Shown here: positions 57,072-64,000 of the stretch, in pieces
How positions within the stretch are numbered: position 1 is the stretch's first letter
Layout: each line of letters starts with the position of its first letter
Assembly: GCA_025054775.1 (NCBI GenBank)
Contig: JANWZA010000002.1
Coordinates: 1 to 64,000, forward strand
DNA: 64,000 nt
Reading direction: 5' to 3'
DNA from: Microscillaceae bacterium
GTDB lineage: Bacteria > Bacteroidota > Bacteroidia > Cytophagales > Microscillaceae
Notes under the pieces: model-generated
Told to the model about the DNA's origin: nothing
What the model saw: only the letters and a program-made list of their open reading frames with translations
The model's database searches: none
Translations under genes and position numbers: made by a program

Positions 57072-57800
57072 TTAAAATCTAATGCGTATAATACTCACAT
57101 CATCATAGGGCTTATAGCCATATTTATTGCCTAAAATATTGCACTTTCGGACAAGCATTTGTGGATTTTCAGAAAGATTATTATCTTTTAAAAGATATTC
57201 AATAGGGTCTATATTACGGCTGGCTATTTTGATACTTCTGAACGTACTAATTCCATCACTACTAATAGCTACTTCTTTGGGCTTAGTAATTTCATAAGTA
57301 TATTTTTGGTTGTTAAACCATGTTTCAAAATCCTTATGTAAGGAATAAGCTACGTACTCAGGTGCATTGTTTTGGTCAATTTCTATTATTTCTCCGTCAA
57401 TTGCAATAAAGCCATCTCCCATAGCAATAATAAAAGCCTCTTCGCGAGCTTCATTATAGACAAGCAAGGTAATTGTGGTAAGGATTTCAGCAATTGTAAG
57501 CCCAAGTATATCTATTAGTTTAGGAAACTCTAGGAATAATTTCCGTAAAATTTCTTTGGCTATTTCACTGGATTTGAGTTGGGTATCATTTTCTAAAAAG
57601 TCTTTATAGGGGAGGTTACGAGCAATTTTACTTATTAGCTTTCCCATAAGCGAGGAGGCAAAATGAGAGTGTAGCCCTGCCGAACAACCGTCAAGAACTG
57701 CTCCAATGTAGTAAGAGTGGCTTACGTATTGCGTAACTAAAAAATCTTCACAAAATACGGGGTGCCCTTCTCCTTTTCTAATGACCGTGTAAATCTTCAT
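57072..57800 (-). CDS. PP2C-family serine/threonine phosphatase
   Basis: The 242-residue protein is a compact, soluble PPM phosphatase. Metal ligands are the Asp in PVFCEDFLVT, the Asp in IGAVLDGCSAGLHSHFA, the Asp of AISSDGISTFR and the Asp pair in KPYDDVSIIRIRF; MGDGFIAIDGE is the conserved central strand. It has no sensor domain and no membrane segment. Its gene lies directly upstream of the nucleoside transporter gene (34-nt gap), suggesting phosphorylation control of uptake or chance clustering. No serine/threonine kinase gene is in view. Confidence 0.88.
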   Translation of the reverse strand: MKIYTVIRKGEGHPVFCEDFLVTQYVSHSYYIGAVLDGCSAGLHSHFASSLMGKLISKIARNLPYKDFLENDTQLKSSEIAKEILRKLFLEFPKLIDILGLTIAEILTTITLLVYNEAREEAFIIAMGDGFIAIDGEIIEIDQNNAPEYVAYSLHKDFETWFNNQKYTYEITKPKEVAISSDGISTFRSIKIASRNIDPIEYLLKDNNLSENPQMLVRKCNILGNKYGYKPYDDVSIIRIRF

Positions 57801-57922
57801 ATAATGAGCAAAATTAACATAGATTTCATTAGAATTTCCACCTTTCTGGTCAAAAGGCCTAAAATTTGCGTTAAGTTAGAAAACTTTTGCAATAATCCGA
57901 AAAAAAAACGTAAAATCTTACA

Positions 57923-58060
57923 ATGAAAAAAGTAAAGAAACAGCATTTACCACAAAAAGTTTGCGTAGTTTGCCAAAGACCCTTTACTTGGCGAAAAAAG
58001 TGGGAGAAGTGTTGGGAGGAGGTAAAATACTGTAGTGATAAATGCCGAAGCCAGCGGTAA
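57923..58060 (+). CDS. DUF2256 small Cys4 zinc-ribbon-like protein
   Basis: The 45-residue protein has the DUF2256 pattern: [19 protein letters not shown] followed by YCSDKCR, with four or five Cys (14, 17, 30, 37, 41) arranged to bind zinc. Its sequence is basic and its function is unknown. In other bacteria DUF2256 genes are, as I recall, often close to cryptochrome or photolyase genes; here a photolyase gene lies about 2 kb away on the other strand. The frame starts with ATG and ends with TAA, and a strong hairpin follows its stop. Confidence 0.85.
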   Translation: MKKVKKQHLPQKVCVVCQRPFTWRKKWEKCWEEVKYCSDKCRSQR

Positions 58061-58065
58061 AATAG

Positions 58066-58099
58066 AAAGCTATAAAGTGGTATTGAACTTTATAGCTTT
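58066..58099. terminator. Bidirectional terminator between DUF2256 and sppA
   Basis: AAAGCTATAAAGT at 58066-58078 pairs perfectly with ACTTTATAGCTTT at 58087-58099 around an 8-nt loop, 13 bp, with T-rich flanks on both strands. It lies between two converging genes. Confidence 0.85.
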
Positions 58100-58105
58100 T
58101 CAGAG

Positions 58106-59872
58106 TTAGCGAATAATCAAATTTACAGGCATACGTGCTTGGATAGGTTGTATAGTTTGTATATCCTTCAAAAGTTTGTAATAAGGATATAACATGCCTA
58201 ATTCTCTTTGTAAAGTTGATTCAGCATTTTGTATTTGGAATAAGGTTTTAAATCCTTCGGTAAGTTGTTCAAAAAAATTCTTTTGTACGGGTAGATAACG
58301 TAAGCGATAGTCTCCTTCTTTGAGTTTGGCTTCTTTAGCAGCTACTTTTATGGCCTCGTCTAATCCTCCAAATTCATCAATTAAGCCGATACTTTTAGCT
58401 TCCTTGCCTGACCATACGCGCCCTTCGGCTACGGCTTTTAGCTTTTCTAACGGCATATTTCTACCTTTTGCCGCTTTTTGAGTAAATGTTTCATAAACTT
58501 GATTTACAGACTTTTGAATGATTTCTTTTTCTTTATCTGTGAAAGAGCGATTGGGATTACCGATATCTGAGAAATTTCCCGTACGTACACGGTCATAGGT
58601 AATGCCTAATTTATTTTTGAACATATTCTCGGTATTGAAAAAAATCCCAAACACACCGATAGAACCTGTAATAGTATTTTCGTGTGCTAAAATTTTGTTA
58701 CATTCCATAGCAATATAGTAACCTCCTGAAGCTGCTACATCGGACATAGAAGCAACAATTGGTTTTACCTTTTTAGTTAGAGCCACTTCGCGCCAGATAA
58801 TGTCCGAGGCCAAAGCACTTCCCCCAGGAGAGTTAATACGCAAAACAACTGCTTTTACGTTCTTATCTTGTCGTACCTTTCTGATTTCTTGGGCTAAACT
58901 TTCACCACCGATTTTGCTGTTTGTACTTTTTCCCATGTCAATTTCTCCTGTGGCAAAAATGACGGCAATTTTGTTAGCAGCAGTAGAAACCTCATCAACA
59001 GTTTTGCTATAAGCGATGGGGCCAATGGTTTCTAAATCCTCTTTTTCGGGGGTACCTACGGCTTTTTTCAAATCGGTTAGCACCTCGTCGTAGTTAGCTA
59101 ATTGAGTAACTAGTTTGTACCTCAAGGCATCTTGGGCATTCTGCACCAAAAGTTCATCAGAGATGCGGGTAAGTTCTGTTAGATCAATATTTCGGCTTTT
59201 GGCTACATTTTCCAGATAAAAATCATAAATTGAATTGAGAAAAGAAGTGTACTGCTCGCGATTAGCCTCGCTCATCTTATCGTTGATAAATGGCTCCACG
59301 GCACTTTTATATGTACCCACTCTAAAGATTTCAGGCTTAATTTCTAACTTTTCTAACGCGCCTTTGAAAAAGAGAATTTCAGCAGAAAGCCCATTGAACT
59401 CTACTAATCCCTTGGGATTTAAGTAAATTCTATCAGCTACGGAAGCAATATAATATGCCCCTTCGCTGTAGTTGTCAGCATAGGCATAAATAAATTTCTT
59501 ACTTTTCTTAAAGGCAATCAATTCATCTCTAATTTCCTGCAAAGAAGCAAACCCTGCTGAAGTAGAAGAGAGTTTTAAGAAAATACCTTTTATTTTGCTA
59601 TCTTTTGCCGCCCCGCGGATAGCTGTGCGAATTTCCAACAAACCTTCACCACTTTCTCCATCGGGAAAAGGGGAATTGTCAATAAGTTCGGATAAGGGAT
59701 TGTCTATGGTTCGCTCTTTAATAGGTTTGTTTAATTGCAATACTAATACAGTTTTGTCTTTCACCTTAGGTTTATCATCGGGGATGAGCAATGCTGCTAG
59801 TCCTATAAAAATTAAAGTGAGTAGGACAATGCCTACCATTGTAGCAAAGGTGAATTTAAGGAATTGTAACAT
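58106..59872 (-). CDS. sppA: Signal peptide peptidase SppA
   Basis: SppA is an inner-membrane serine protease that degrades signal peptides after release. The 588-residue protein has an N-terminal anchor (about 9-31, FATMVGIVLLTLIFIGLAAL) and two tandem S49 domains. The catalytic Lys is Lys189 in GTYKSAVEPF and the nucleophile is Ser352 in NSPGGSALASD, with AASGGYYIAMECNK after it. The length matches the long (Escherichia coli) form. It is monocistronic between a bidirectional terminator and the photolyase gene. Confidence 0.95.
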   Translation of the reverse strand: MLQFLKFTFATMVGIVLLTLIFIGLAALLIPDDKPKVKDKTVLVLQLNKPIKERTIDNPLSELIDNSPFPDGESGEGLLEIRTAIRGAAKDSKIKGIFLKLSSTSAGFASLQEIRDELIAFKKSKKFIYAYADNYSEGAYYIASVADRIYLNPKGLVEFNGLSAEILFFKGALEKLEIKPEIFRVGTYKSAVEPFINDKMSEANREQYTSFLNSIYDFYLENVAKSRNIDLTELTRISDELLVQNAQDALRYKLVTQLANYDEVLTDLKKAVGTPEKEDLETIGPIAYSKTVDEVSTAANKIAVIFATGEIDMGKSTNSKIGGESLAQEIRKVRQDKNVKAVVLRINSPGGSALASDIIWREVALTKKVKPIVASMSDVAASGGYYIAMECNKILAHENTITGSIGVFGIFFNTENMFKNKLGITYDRVRTGNFSDIGNPNRSFTDKEKEIIQKSVNQVYETFTQKAAKGRNMPLEKLKAVAEGRVWSGKEAKSIGLIDEFGGLDEAIKVAAKEAKLKEGDYRLRYLPVQKNFFEQLTEGFKTLFQIQNAESTLQRELGMLYPYYKLLKDIQTIQPIQARMPVNLIIR

Positions 59873-59989
59873 AGTCTTTATTCGTGTGTAATTACATAAG
59901 ATTGTACCATGTAAAAGGTTTTTGACAGAGTATTTGAAAGTTAGTAGCTAAGATGCAAAAATATTACAATTTTTACGAAAAAATGCTCC

Positions 59990-61312
59990 TTATTTAGAGG
60001 CTTGTAGAGCTTTTTTGTAGATTTCTAAACAACGGTTACGAGCAAAAGTATGCTCTACAATAGGTTTAGGATAGTCCAGAGTATTTAACTCAGGAACCCA
60101 TTTTTTTACATATTCTAAATTTTTGTCAAAATTTTGAGTTTGAGTCGTAGGATTGAAAATTCTAAAATAAGGTGCAGCATCACAGCCTGAACTAGAAGCC
60201 CATTGCCAGCCGCCATTATTAGCAGATAAATCAAAATCCAATAATTTTTTGGCAAAATAAGCCTCTCCCCAGCGCCAATCGATAAGCAGGTGTTTAGTAA
60301 GAAAACTAGCTGTAATCATTCTCACACGATTATGCATAAAACCTGTAGCGTTCAGTTCGCGCATGCCTGCATCCACGATAGGGTAACCTGTTCGTCCTTG
60401 GCACCAAGCTTCAAATTCCTGTTCGTTGTTTCGCCAAGGAATGTTATCAAATTCGGGCTTGAAAGCTCGTGTAGCTACGTGTGGGAAGTGCCATAGGATC
60501 ATCATATAAAAATCTCGCCATATGAGTTCATTGAGCCAAGCCTCGCTCAATTGTATGGCTTTTTGTGCTACTTTACGAATACTAACTGTTCCAAATCGCA
60601 AATGCACACTCAATCGGCTGGTGCTTTCTATGGCAGGGAAGTTACGATTTTCTGCATATTTCCTAATAATCTCCTCTTTAATTTGAGCCGAAGGAAAGGG
60701 CAACCCTACTGCCTGAAAGCCCATCTTCTCCAAAGGAGTAATATTTTGAGGGAGAGCCTGCAAACTTTTTTCAGAATTTTGAGCAAAATTTGAAAAATAT
60801 TTTTCCGTAGGATAAGATTTGAGGTAAAAATCATTCAAAATGGCACGCCATTTCCTAGCATAAGGTGAAAAAACGGTATATGGTTTTTTTTCACTACTCA
60901 ATATTTCATCTTTTTCAAAAATGGTTTGGTCTTTGAAGGTGTAAAAAGCAATTCCTTGAGTGTTCAAAAACTTTCGTACCTCTTCATCTCTTTGGCGGGC
61001 ATAAGGTTCGTAATCATGGTTTGTGTAGACGGCTTTTACAGGGATTTGCTCTACAATTTGTTTCCAAATTTCTAAGGGGTAGCCGTAGTGCGTCCAAAGT
61101 AAACTACCTATTTTTCGTAATTCTTGGTGTAATTTTTCCAAGCTTAAATGAATAAACTCTACACGTCGGTCTTTTTTTTCGCTAAGTTCGTCCAAGATAG
61201 CTTTATCGAAAATAAAAATGGGTAGCACTTTTTCATTGTTTTTCAAAGCATGGTAAAGCCCTGCATTGTCGTCTAAACGTAAATCACGGCGAAACCAAAA
61301 AATAGTGAACAT
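59990..61312 (-). CDS. phrB: Deoxyribodipyrimidine photolyase (cryptochrome/photolyase family)
   Basis: The 440-residue enzyme repairs UV-induced pyrimidine dimers with blue light through FAD. It begins MFTIFWFRRDLRLDDNAGLY, the photolyase N-terminal domain, and its helical C-terminal part shows SRLSVHLRFGTVSI, ELIWRDFYMMILWHFPH, GYPIVDAGMRELNATGFMHN and KKLLDFDLSANNGGWQWASS, which contact FAD and hold the electron-transfer Trp residues. Length and motifs fit class I CPD photolyase; a cryptochrome role cannot be excluded by sequence alone. I chose the ATG at 61312; a longer frame to 61399 adds 29 non-conserved residues. Confidence 0.95.
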   Translation of the reverse strand: MFTIFWFRRDLRLDDNAGLYHALKNNEKVLPIFIFDKAILDELSEKKDRRVEFIHLSLEKLHQELRKIGSLLWTHYGYPLEIWKQIVEQIPVKAVYTNHDYEPYARQRDEEVRKFLNTQGIAFYTFKDQTIFEKDEILSSEKKPYTVFSPYARKWRAILNDFYLKSYPTEKYFSNFAQNSEKSLQALPQNITPLEKMGFQAVGLPFPSAQIKEEIIRKYAENRNFPAIESTSRLSVHLRFGTVSIRKVAQKAIQLSEAWLNELIWRDFYMMILWHFPHVATRAFKPEFDNIPWRNNEQEFEAWCQGRTGYPIVDAGMRELNATGFMHNRVRMITASFLTKHLLIDWRWGEAYFAKKLLDFDLSANNGGWQWASSSGCDAAPYFRIFNPTTQTQNFDKNLEYVKKWVPELNTLDYPKPIVEHTFARNRCLEIYKKALQASK

Positions 61313-61483
61313 AGTTCTTTTGTAATTTTTTTTCCAAATTTCTAACCTCAAAGCAAGGATTTTTGTTTGCTTAAGTTTATTTATTCGGCAAAACTGCAAA
61401 ATTTCTTACACTATATTCTGTTACACTACAAAATGCTTGACACAAAGAAAAATTAACCAAGGTGATCTTGCAATAAACTTTGT

Positions 61484-62080
61484 TTACCAACTTTGTATCC
61501 AAAAAAATACAAAAAGGACTACCCACAGAGCATCTAAAAAGTGCCAATATGCTGTAACAAGCCTGATTTTCAATACATTAGGAGCATTGAGGCTGTACAC
61601 GTAAGCATCTATGTAAGAGCGGTTACGATAGGCTTGAACAAGTAACCAAAGCAAACCTAGTAAACCGCCTAAAAGATGGAGCAGATGCAACCCTGATATA
61701 ACATATAAGAAAGCCCCTGTAGGGTTGCCACGCAAAAAGGTTTTGGATAATTGTAACTCTGCCCAGCCCAAAAATTGTGATATGCAAAAGCCTATTCCCA
61801 AAAAAAATGTAATCAAAACCGCTAAGCGATAGTGTTTGTAATTCTCTTGGTCAAACAAACGATTTGCCCAGTGTAACGTAGCACTACTAGTAATTATCAC
61901 AGCCGTACTTATCCAAAAAGCCCAAGGTAAAGCTGCCGCAGGAAGGTTATTTTTTGCTCTGATTCGCAGGTAAAAGGCAAGTAAAGCAAAGAAGGCAACA
62001 CTTACCCCAATTAAAAACAAGGCTAATAAAAGTGTATATTTTTCACCGCGCTTGTTAGATAAAGCAGAAAACAGATTCAT
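61484..62080 (-). CDS. Heme-copper oxidase subunit III
   Basis: The 198-residue protein has five membrane segments, the short form of cytochrome c/quinol oxidase subunit III found with bacterial oxidases (the long form has seven). Conserved parts are TLHWANRLFDQEN, VISGLHLLHLLGGLLGLLWL and the end YWHFLDALWVVLFVFFW. Subunit III supports proton uptake and stability of the respiratory oxidase in the inner membrane. Subunits I and II are not adjacent, so this is a stand-alone gene or one of several copies. Start codons at 62086 and 62110 are also possible. Confidence 0.9.
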   Translation of the reverse strand: MNLFSALSNKRGEKYTLLLALFLIGVSVAFFALLAFYLRIRAKNNLPAAALPWAFWISTAVIITSSATLHWANRLFDQENYKHYRLAVLITFFLGIGFCISQFLGWAELQLSKTFLRGNPTGAFLYVISGLHLLHLLGGLLGLLWLLVQAYRNRSYIDAYVYSLNAPNVLKIRLVTAYWHFLDALWVVLFVFFWIQSW

Positions 62081-62212
62081 TACCATAGCAAAAGAATAAG
62101 GAAATTTCACACCGAAGATGTAGTCTTTAAGTTAACTAACAACAATCTACACTAAAAGGTTGTTTGCCTTTAAGAGTTCACTTCGTAGCTTCTTTAAAGT
62201 CTAGTCTAAAAG

Positions 62213-62243
62213 TTGTTACGATATTATAATTTTTGTAGTTTTG
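62213..62243 (+). promoter_or_regulatory. Bacteroidota-type promoter for ndk
   Basis: TTG at 62213-62215 is followed after 20 bp by TAGTTTTG at 62236-62243, matching both elements of the Bacteroidota promoter. The start codon of ndk is 45 nt downstream. A longer ndk frame beginning at 62241 would overlap the promoter, which supports the later start. Confidence 0.7.
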
Positions 62244-62288
62244 CAGCCAAATTTTGAGATTCTATTTATCAAACTTATTCTAATTCTA

Positions 62289-62708
62289 ATGATTACCAAT
62301 CGGACTTTTACAATTATTAAGCCTGACGCAGTAGAGGCAGGCAGCAGCGGAGCGATCTTGAAAATGATAGAAGAGGCAGGCTTCAGGATAGTAGCTATGC
62401 GCATGACTAAACTTTCACCTGAACGTGCAGGGGAGTTCTATGCTGTCCATAAAGAACGACCTTTTTACAAAGGTTTGTGTACTTACATGTCTTCAGGGCG
62501 TATCATTGCCGCCATCTTAGAAAAAGAAAACGCCGTAGCAGACTTCCGCAAACTAATCGGAGCTACTGATCCTGCTCTTGCCGAAGAGGGAACCATCCGT
62601 AAACTCTTTGCTAAGTCTATTGAAGCTAATGCTATCCATGGCTCCGACTCCGACGAGAGCGCCGCCATAGAAAGTAATTTTTTCTTTGCAGGAATGGATA
62701 TATTTTAG
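62289..62708 (+). CDS. ndk: Nucleoside-diphosphate kinase
   Basis: Ndk transfers the gamma-phosphate of ATP to other nucleoside diphosphates. The 139-residue protein has the family pattern: [13 protein letters not shown] at the start, [20 protein letters not shown] in the middle, and the active-site histidine His117 in [12 protein letters not shown]. Length and motifs fit the tetramer/hexamer-forming bacterial enzyme. I chose the ATG at 62289 ([11 protein letters not shown]) because it follows the promoter; the longer frame to 62241 adds non-conserved residues. A convergent hairpin follows the gene. Confidence 0.97.
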   Translation: MITNRTFTIIKPDAVEAGSSGAILKMIEEAGFRIVAMRMTKLSPERAGEFYAVHKERPFYKGLCTYMSSGRIIAAILEKENAVADFRKLIGATDPALAEEGTIRKLFAKSIEANAIHGSDSDESAAIESNFFFAGMDIF

Positions 62709-62721
62709 ACCTAATTTCTTT

Positions 62722-62773
62722 AGGTGTAAGGCAAAATCTTAAGATATGTTACTTAAAATCGTACCTTACACCT
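62722..62773. terminator. Inverted repeat after ndk
   Basis: AGGTGTAAGG at 62722-62731 pairs with CCTTACACCT at 62764-62773, 10 bp with a 32-nt loop that itself contains the palindrome TCTTAAGA. It lies between ndk and a convergent small gene and could end both transcripts, though the loop is long and the T-run short. Confidence 0.55.
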
Positions 62774-62796
62774 TTATATATTACGACTAAATTAAA

Positions 62797-62985
62797 TTAA
62801 AAATCTTTTTCAAACTCATCCCTTAACTGCTCTTTAGCCCGACGTATCATATCCATAGGACGTTTTTTTGTGTTTATATTGATATTTTTAACTTGGGCAG
62901 GCTGAATACCCAAATTTTTTTGTGCAAATTCTAACAATTCTTTGACTTGCTGTTCATTCTGCACAATGAAGCTAATGATTTTCAT
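62797..62985 (-). CDS. Small hypothetical protein
   Basis: The 62-residue product begins with MKIISFIVQNEQQVKELLEF and has a charged C-terminal half (KRPMDMIRRAKEQLRDEFEK). Composition is like that of a real soluble protein rather than random translation of AT-rich DNA, and it has a normal ATG and a region free of other genes. No family is recognised. It is convergent with ndk. Confidence 0.5.
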   Translation of the reverse strand: MKIISFIVQNEQQVKELLEFAQKNLGIQPAQVKNININTKKRPMDMIRRAKEQLRDEFEKDF

Positions 62986-63177
62986 AAATGTAAGTTTAAG
63001 ATCAATTTTTGTAGAAATTTAGTTAAGATTTTTACGTGAAAATAACCTTATTTTGCCTAAAACACAAATTTTTTTTGTAAAATATTTCTTATTCAGCCCA
63101 AATTATGCGTTACGAGCTATCGTCTTAGAAAAAAAGAGCCCGAAGTATATAACTTTCGTTGAAAATTAAACTAAATT

Positions 63178-64000
63178 ATGGGGAAAAAAATTCGCAATAC
63201 TCTCGTTTTTTTGCTTTTGTTGGTATTAGTGGGTGTACTAATTTACCCCCGCTTGGAAGTTGGTAAGTTTTCCTCTAATAGCCAAACGGCAAACAAGCCT
63301 AAGGATGTGCCTGTAGTGAAAGTAAAAGTACTTGATTATCAAGTATTTGAGGATAAAATTATGAGCAATGGGACAGTTCTTGCTAATGAAACGGTAGAAC
63401 TACGCCCTGAGGTTTCAGGAAAAATTACTTCAATTTTGTTCAAAGAAGGAGACTATGTTATGGCAGGTACTCCCCTTGTAACTATCTATAACGAGGAACT
63501 TAAAGCTCAATTACGCAAATTAGAAGCTAACAAAAAGCTAATAGAAACTAATGAATTTAGGCAAAAAAAATTACTAGAAAAAGAAGCTATTAGTCAACAA
63601 GAATATGATGTGGCTCAAAATCAATTAGCTACCATAAATGCAGAAATAGAGGTGCTAAAAGAGCAAATTAAGAAGACGACAATTGTAGCTCCTTTTGATG
63701 GCGTTCTTGGTCTACGCTTGGTAAGTTTAGGAGCGTATGTTTCACCTAATACCGTGATTACTAGTCTTACTAATTTCAATCCTGCAAAAATACAGTTTGC
63801 TATTCCTGCTAAATACGGTCATTTGGTAAACAATGGGAGTACTATTAGATTTTCCACTGAGAGCGATAACCGTATTTTTGAAGGAAAGGTTTATGCTATA
63901 GAACCTAAAATTGATGAAGCTACACGCTCTATCCAAATTCGTGCACTTTGTCCTAATCCTAGCAAGCAACTTTTGCCGGGTGCTTTCGTGAGAGTAGAAC
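63178..64000 (+). CDS. RND efflux membrane-fusion protein, partial
   Basis: The first 274 codons of a periplasmic adaptor of the HlyD/AcrA type are visible; the gene continues past the window. The N-terminal membrane anchor (NTLVFLLLLVLVGVLIYPRL) is followed by the lipoyl-like half ANETVELRPEVSGKITSILF and its partner KKTTIVAPFDGVLGLRL, separated by a coiled-coil hairpin (about 110-165). The beta-barrel domain follows. Such proteins link inner-membrane RND pumps to TolC-like channels; the pump gene normally follows downstream, outside this window. Confidence 0.93.
   Translation, partial: MGKKIRNTLVFLLLLVLVGVLIYPRLEVGKFSSNSQTANKPKDVPVVKVKVLDYQVFEDKIMSNGTVLANETVELRPEVSGKITSILFKEGDYVMAGTPLVTIYNEELKAQLRKLEANKKLIETNEFRQKKLLEKEAISQQEYDVAQNQLATINAEIEVLKEQIKKTTIVAPFDGVLGLRLVSLGAYVSPNTVITSLTNFNPAKIQFAIPAKYGHLVNNGSTIRFSTESDNRIFEGKVYAIEPKIDEATRSIQIRALCPNPSKQLLPGAFVRVE

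Overview
The window is an AT-rich chromosomal segment of a Bacteroidota bacterium, most likely a Cytophagales-type lineage. Supporting signs are a secreted protein ending in a type IX secretion (T9SS) sorting domain, a SusC-less TonB receptor, DUF4230/DUF4199/YceI proteins, a tmRNA encoding the tag GETNYALAA, and promoters of the Bacteroidota type (TTG, 17-20 bp, TAnnTTTG) about 27-55 nt before several start codons. The order and species are inferred. No IS element, prophage, CRISPR array, rRNA or tRNA was found. Most genes are housekeeping or signalling genes in short operons on both strands.

Layout. 1-3.8 kb: 5' end of thymidine kinase (minus), an NtrC-like response regulator, a two-gene unit of unknown function (TPR-like and DUF4230) and a YceI protein. 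3.8-4.5 kb: an RRM RNA-binding protein with a large hairpin in its leader and a clear terminator. 4.5-10.6 kb (minus): outer-membrane barrel, guaB, membrane GAF-SpoIIE phosphatase, NeuD-like acyltransferase and a coiled-coil membrane protein. 10.8-19.7 kb: DUF4199, tmRNA, a hypothetical, mscL, an atypical SDR, ruvA, an Omp85 protein, homoserine dehydrogenase, LMW tyrosine phosphatase and a Bax-inhibitor-1 protein. 19.9-24.8 kb: a T9SS-secreted protein interrupted by one frameshift, then an Uma2 gene with two frameshifts. 24.9-29.2 kb: O-methyltransferase, membrane coiled-coil protein, M20 amidohydrolase, glycosyltransferase 2 and hotdog thioesterase.

29.34-29.85 kb holds the most unusual feature: 24 consecutive degenerate units of 21 bp filling the space up to the stop codon of a TonB receptor. 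29.9-41.8 kb: TonB receptor, coaE, MFS transporter, DEAD helicase, lipoprotein, NUDIX, DUF445, MlaE permease and topoisomerase IV subunit B. 42-47.8 kb: a GAF/PAS sensor without any kinase domain, a long NusB, an ACMSD-like amidohydrolase and a HIT protein. 47.9-52.5 kb: a TPR-SpoIIE phosphatase next to a SiaC (DUF1987) protein, a small exported protein and a YceI lipoprotein. 52.6-64 kb: membrane-fused spermidine synthase, LolD-like ABC ATPase, NupC transporter with a PP2C phosphatase, a 45-aa DUF2256 zinc-finger-like protein, SppA, photolyase, a heme-copper oxidase subunit III, ndk, a small hypothetical protein and the start of an RND membrane-fusion protein.

The genes suggest strong investment in serine/threonine (PPM-type) phosphatase signalling: three phosphatases, a SiaC-type phosphoprotein and a kinase-less sensor lie in 64 kb. 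Start codons were moved inward in many genes where the longest reading frame begins with non-conserved residues or a rare start codon; each entry says so.
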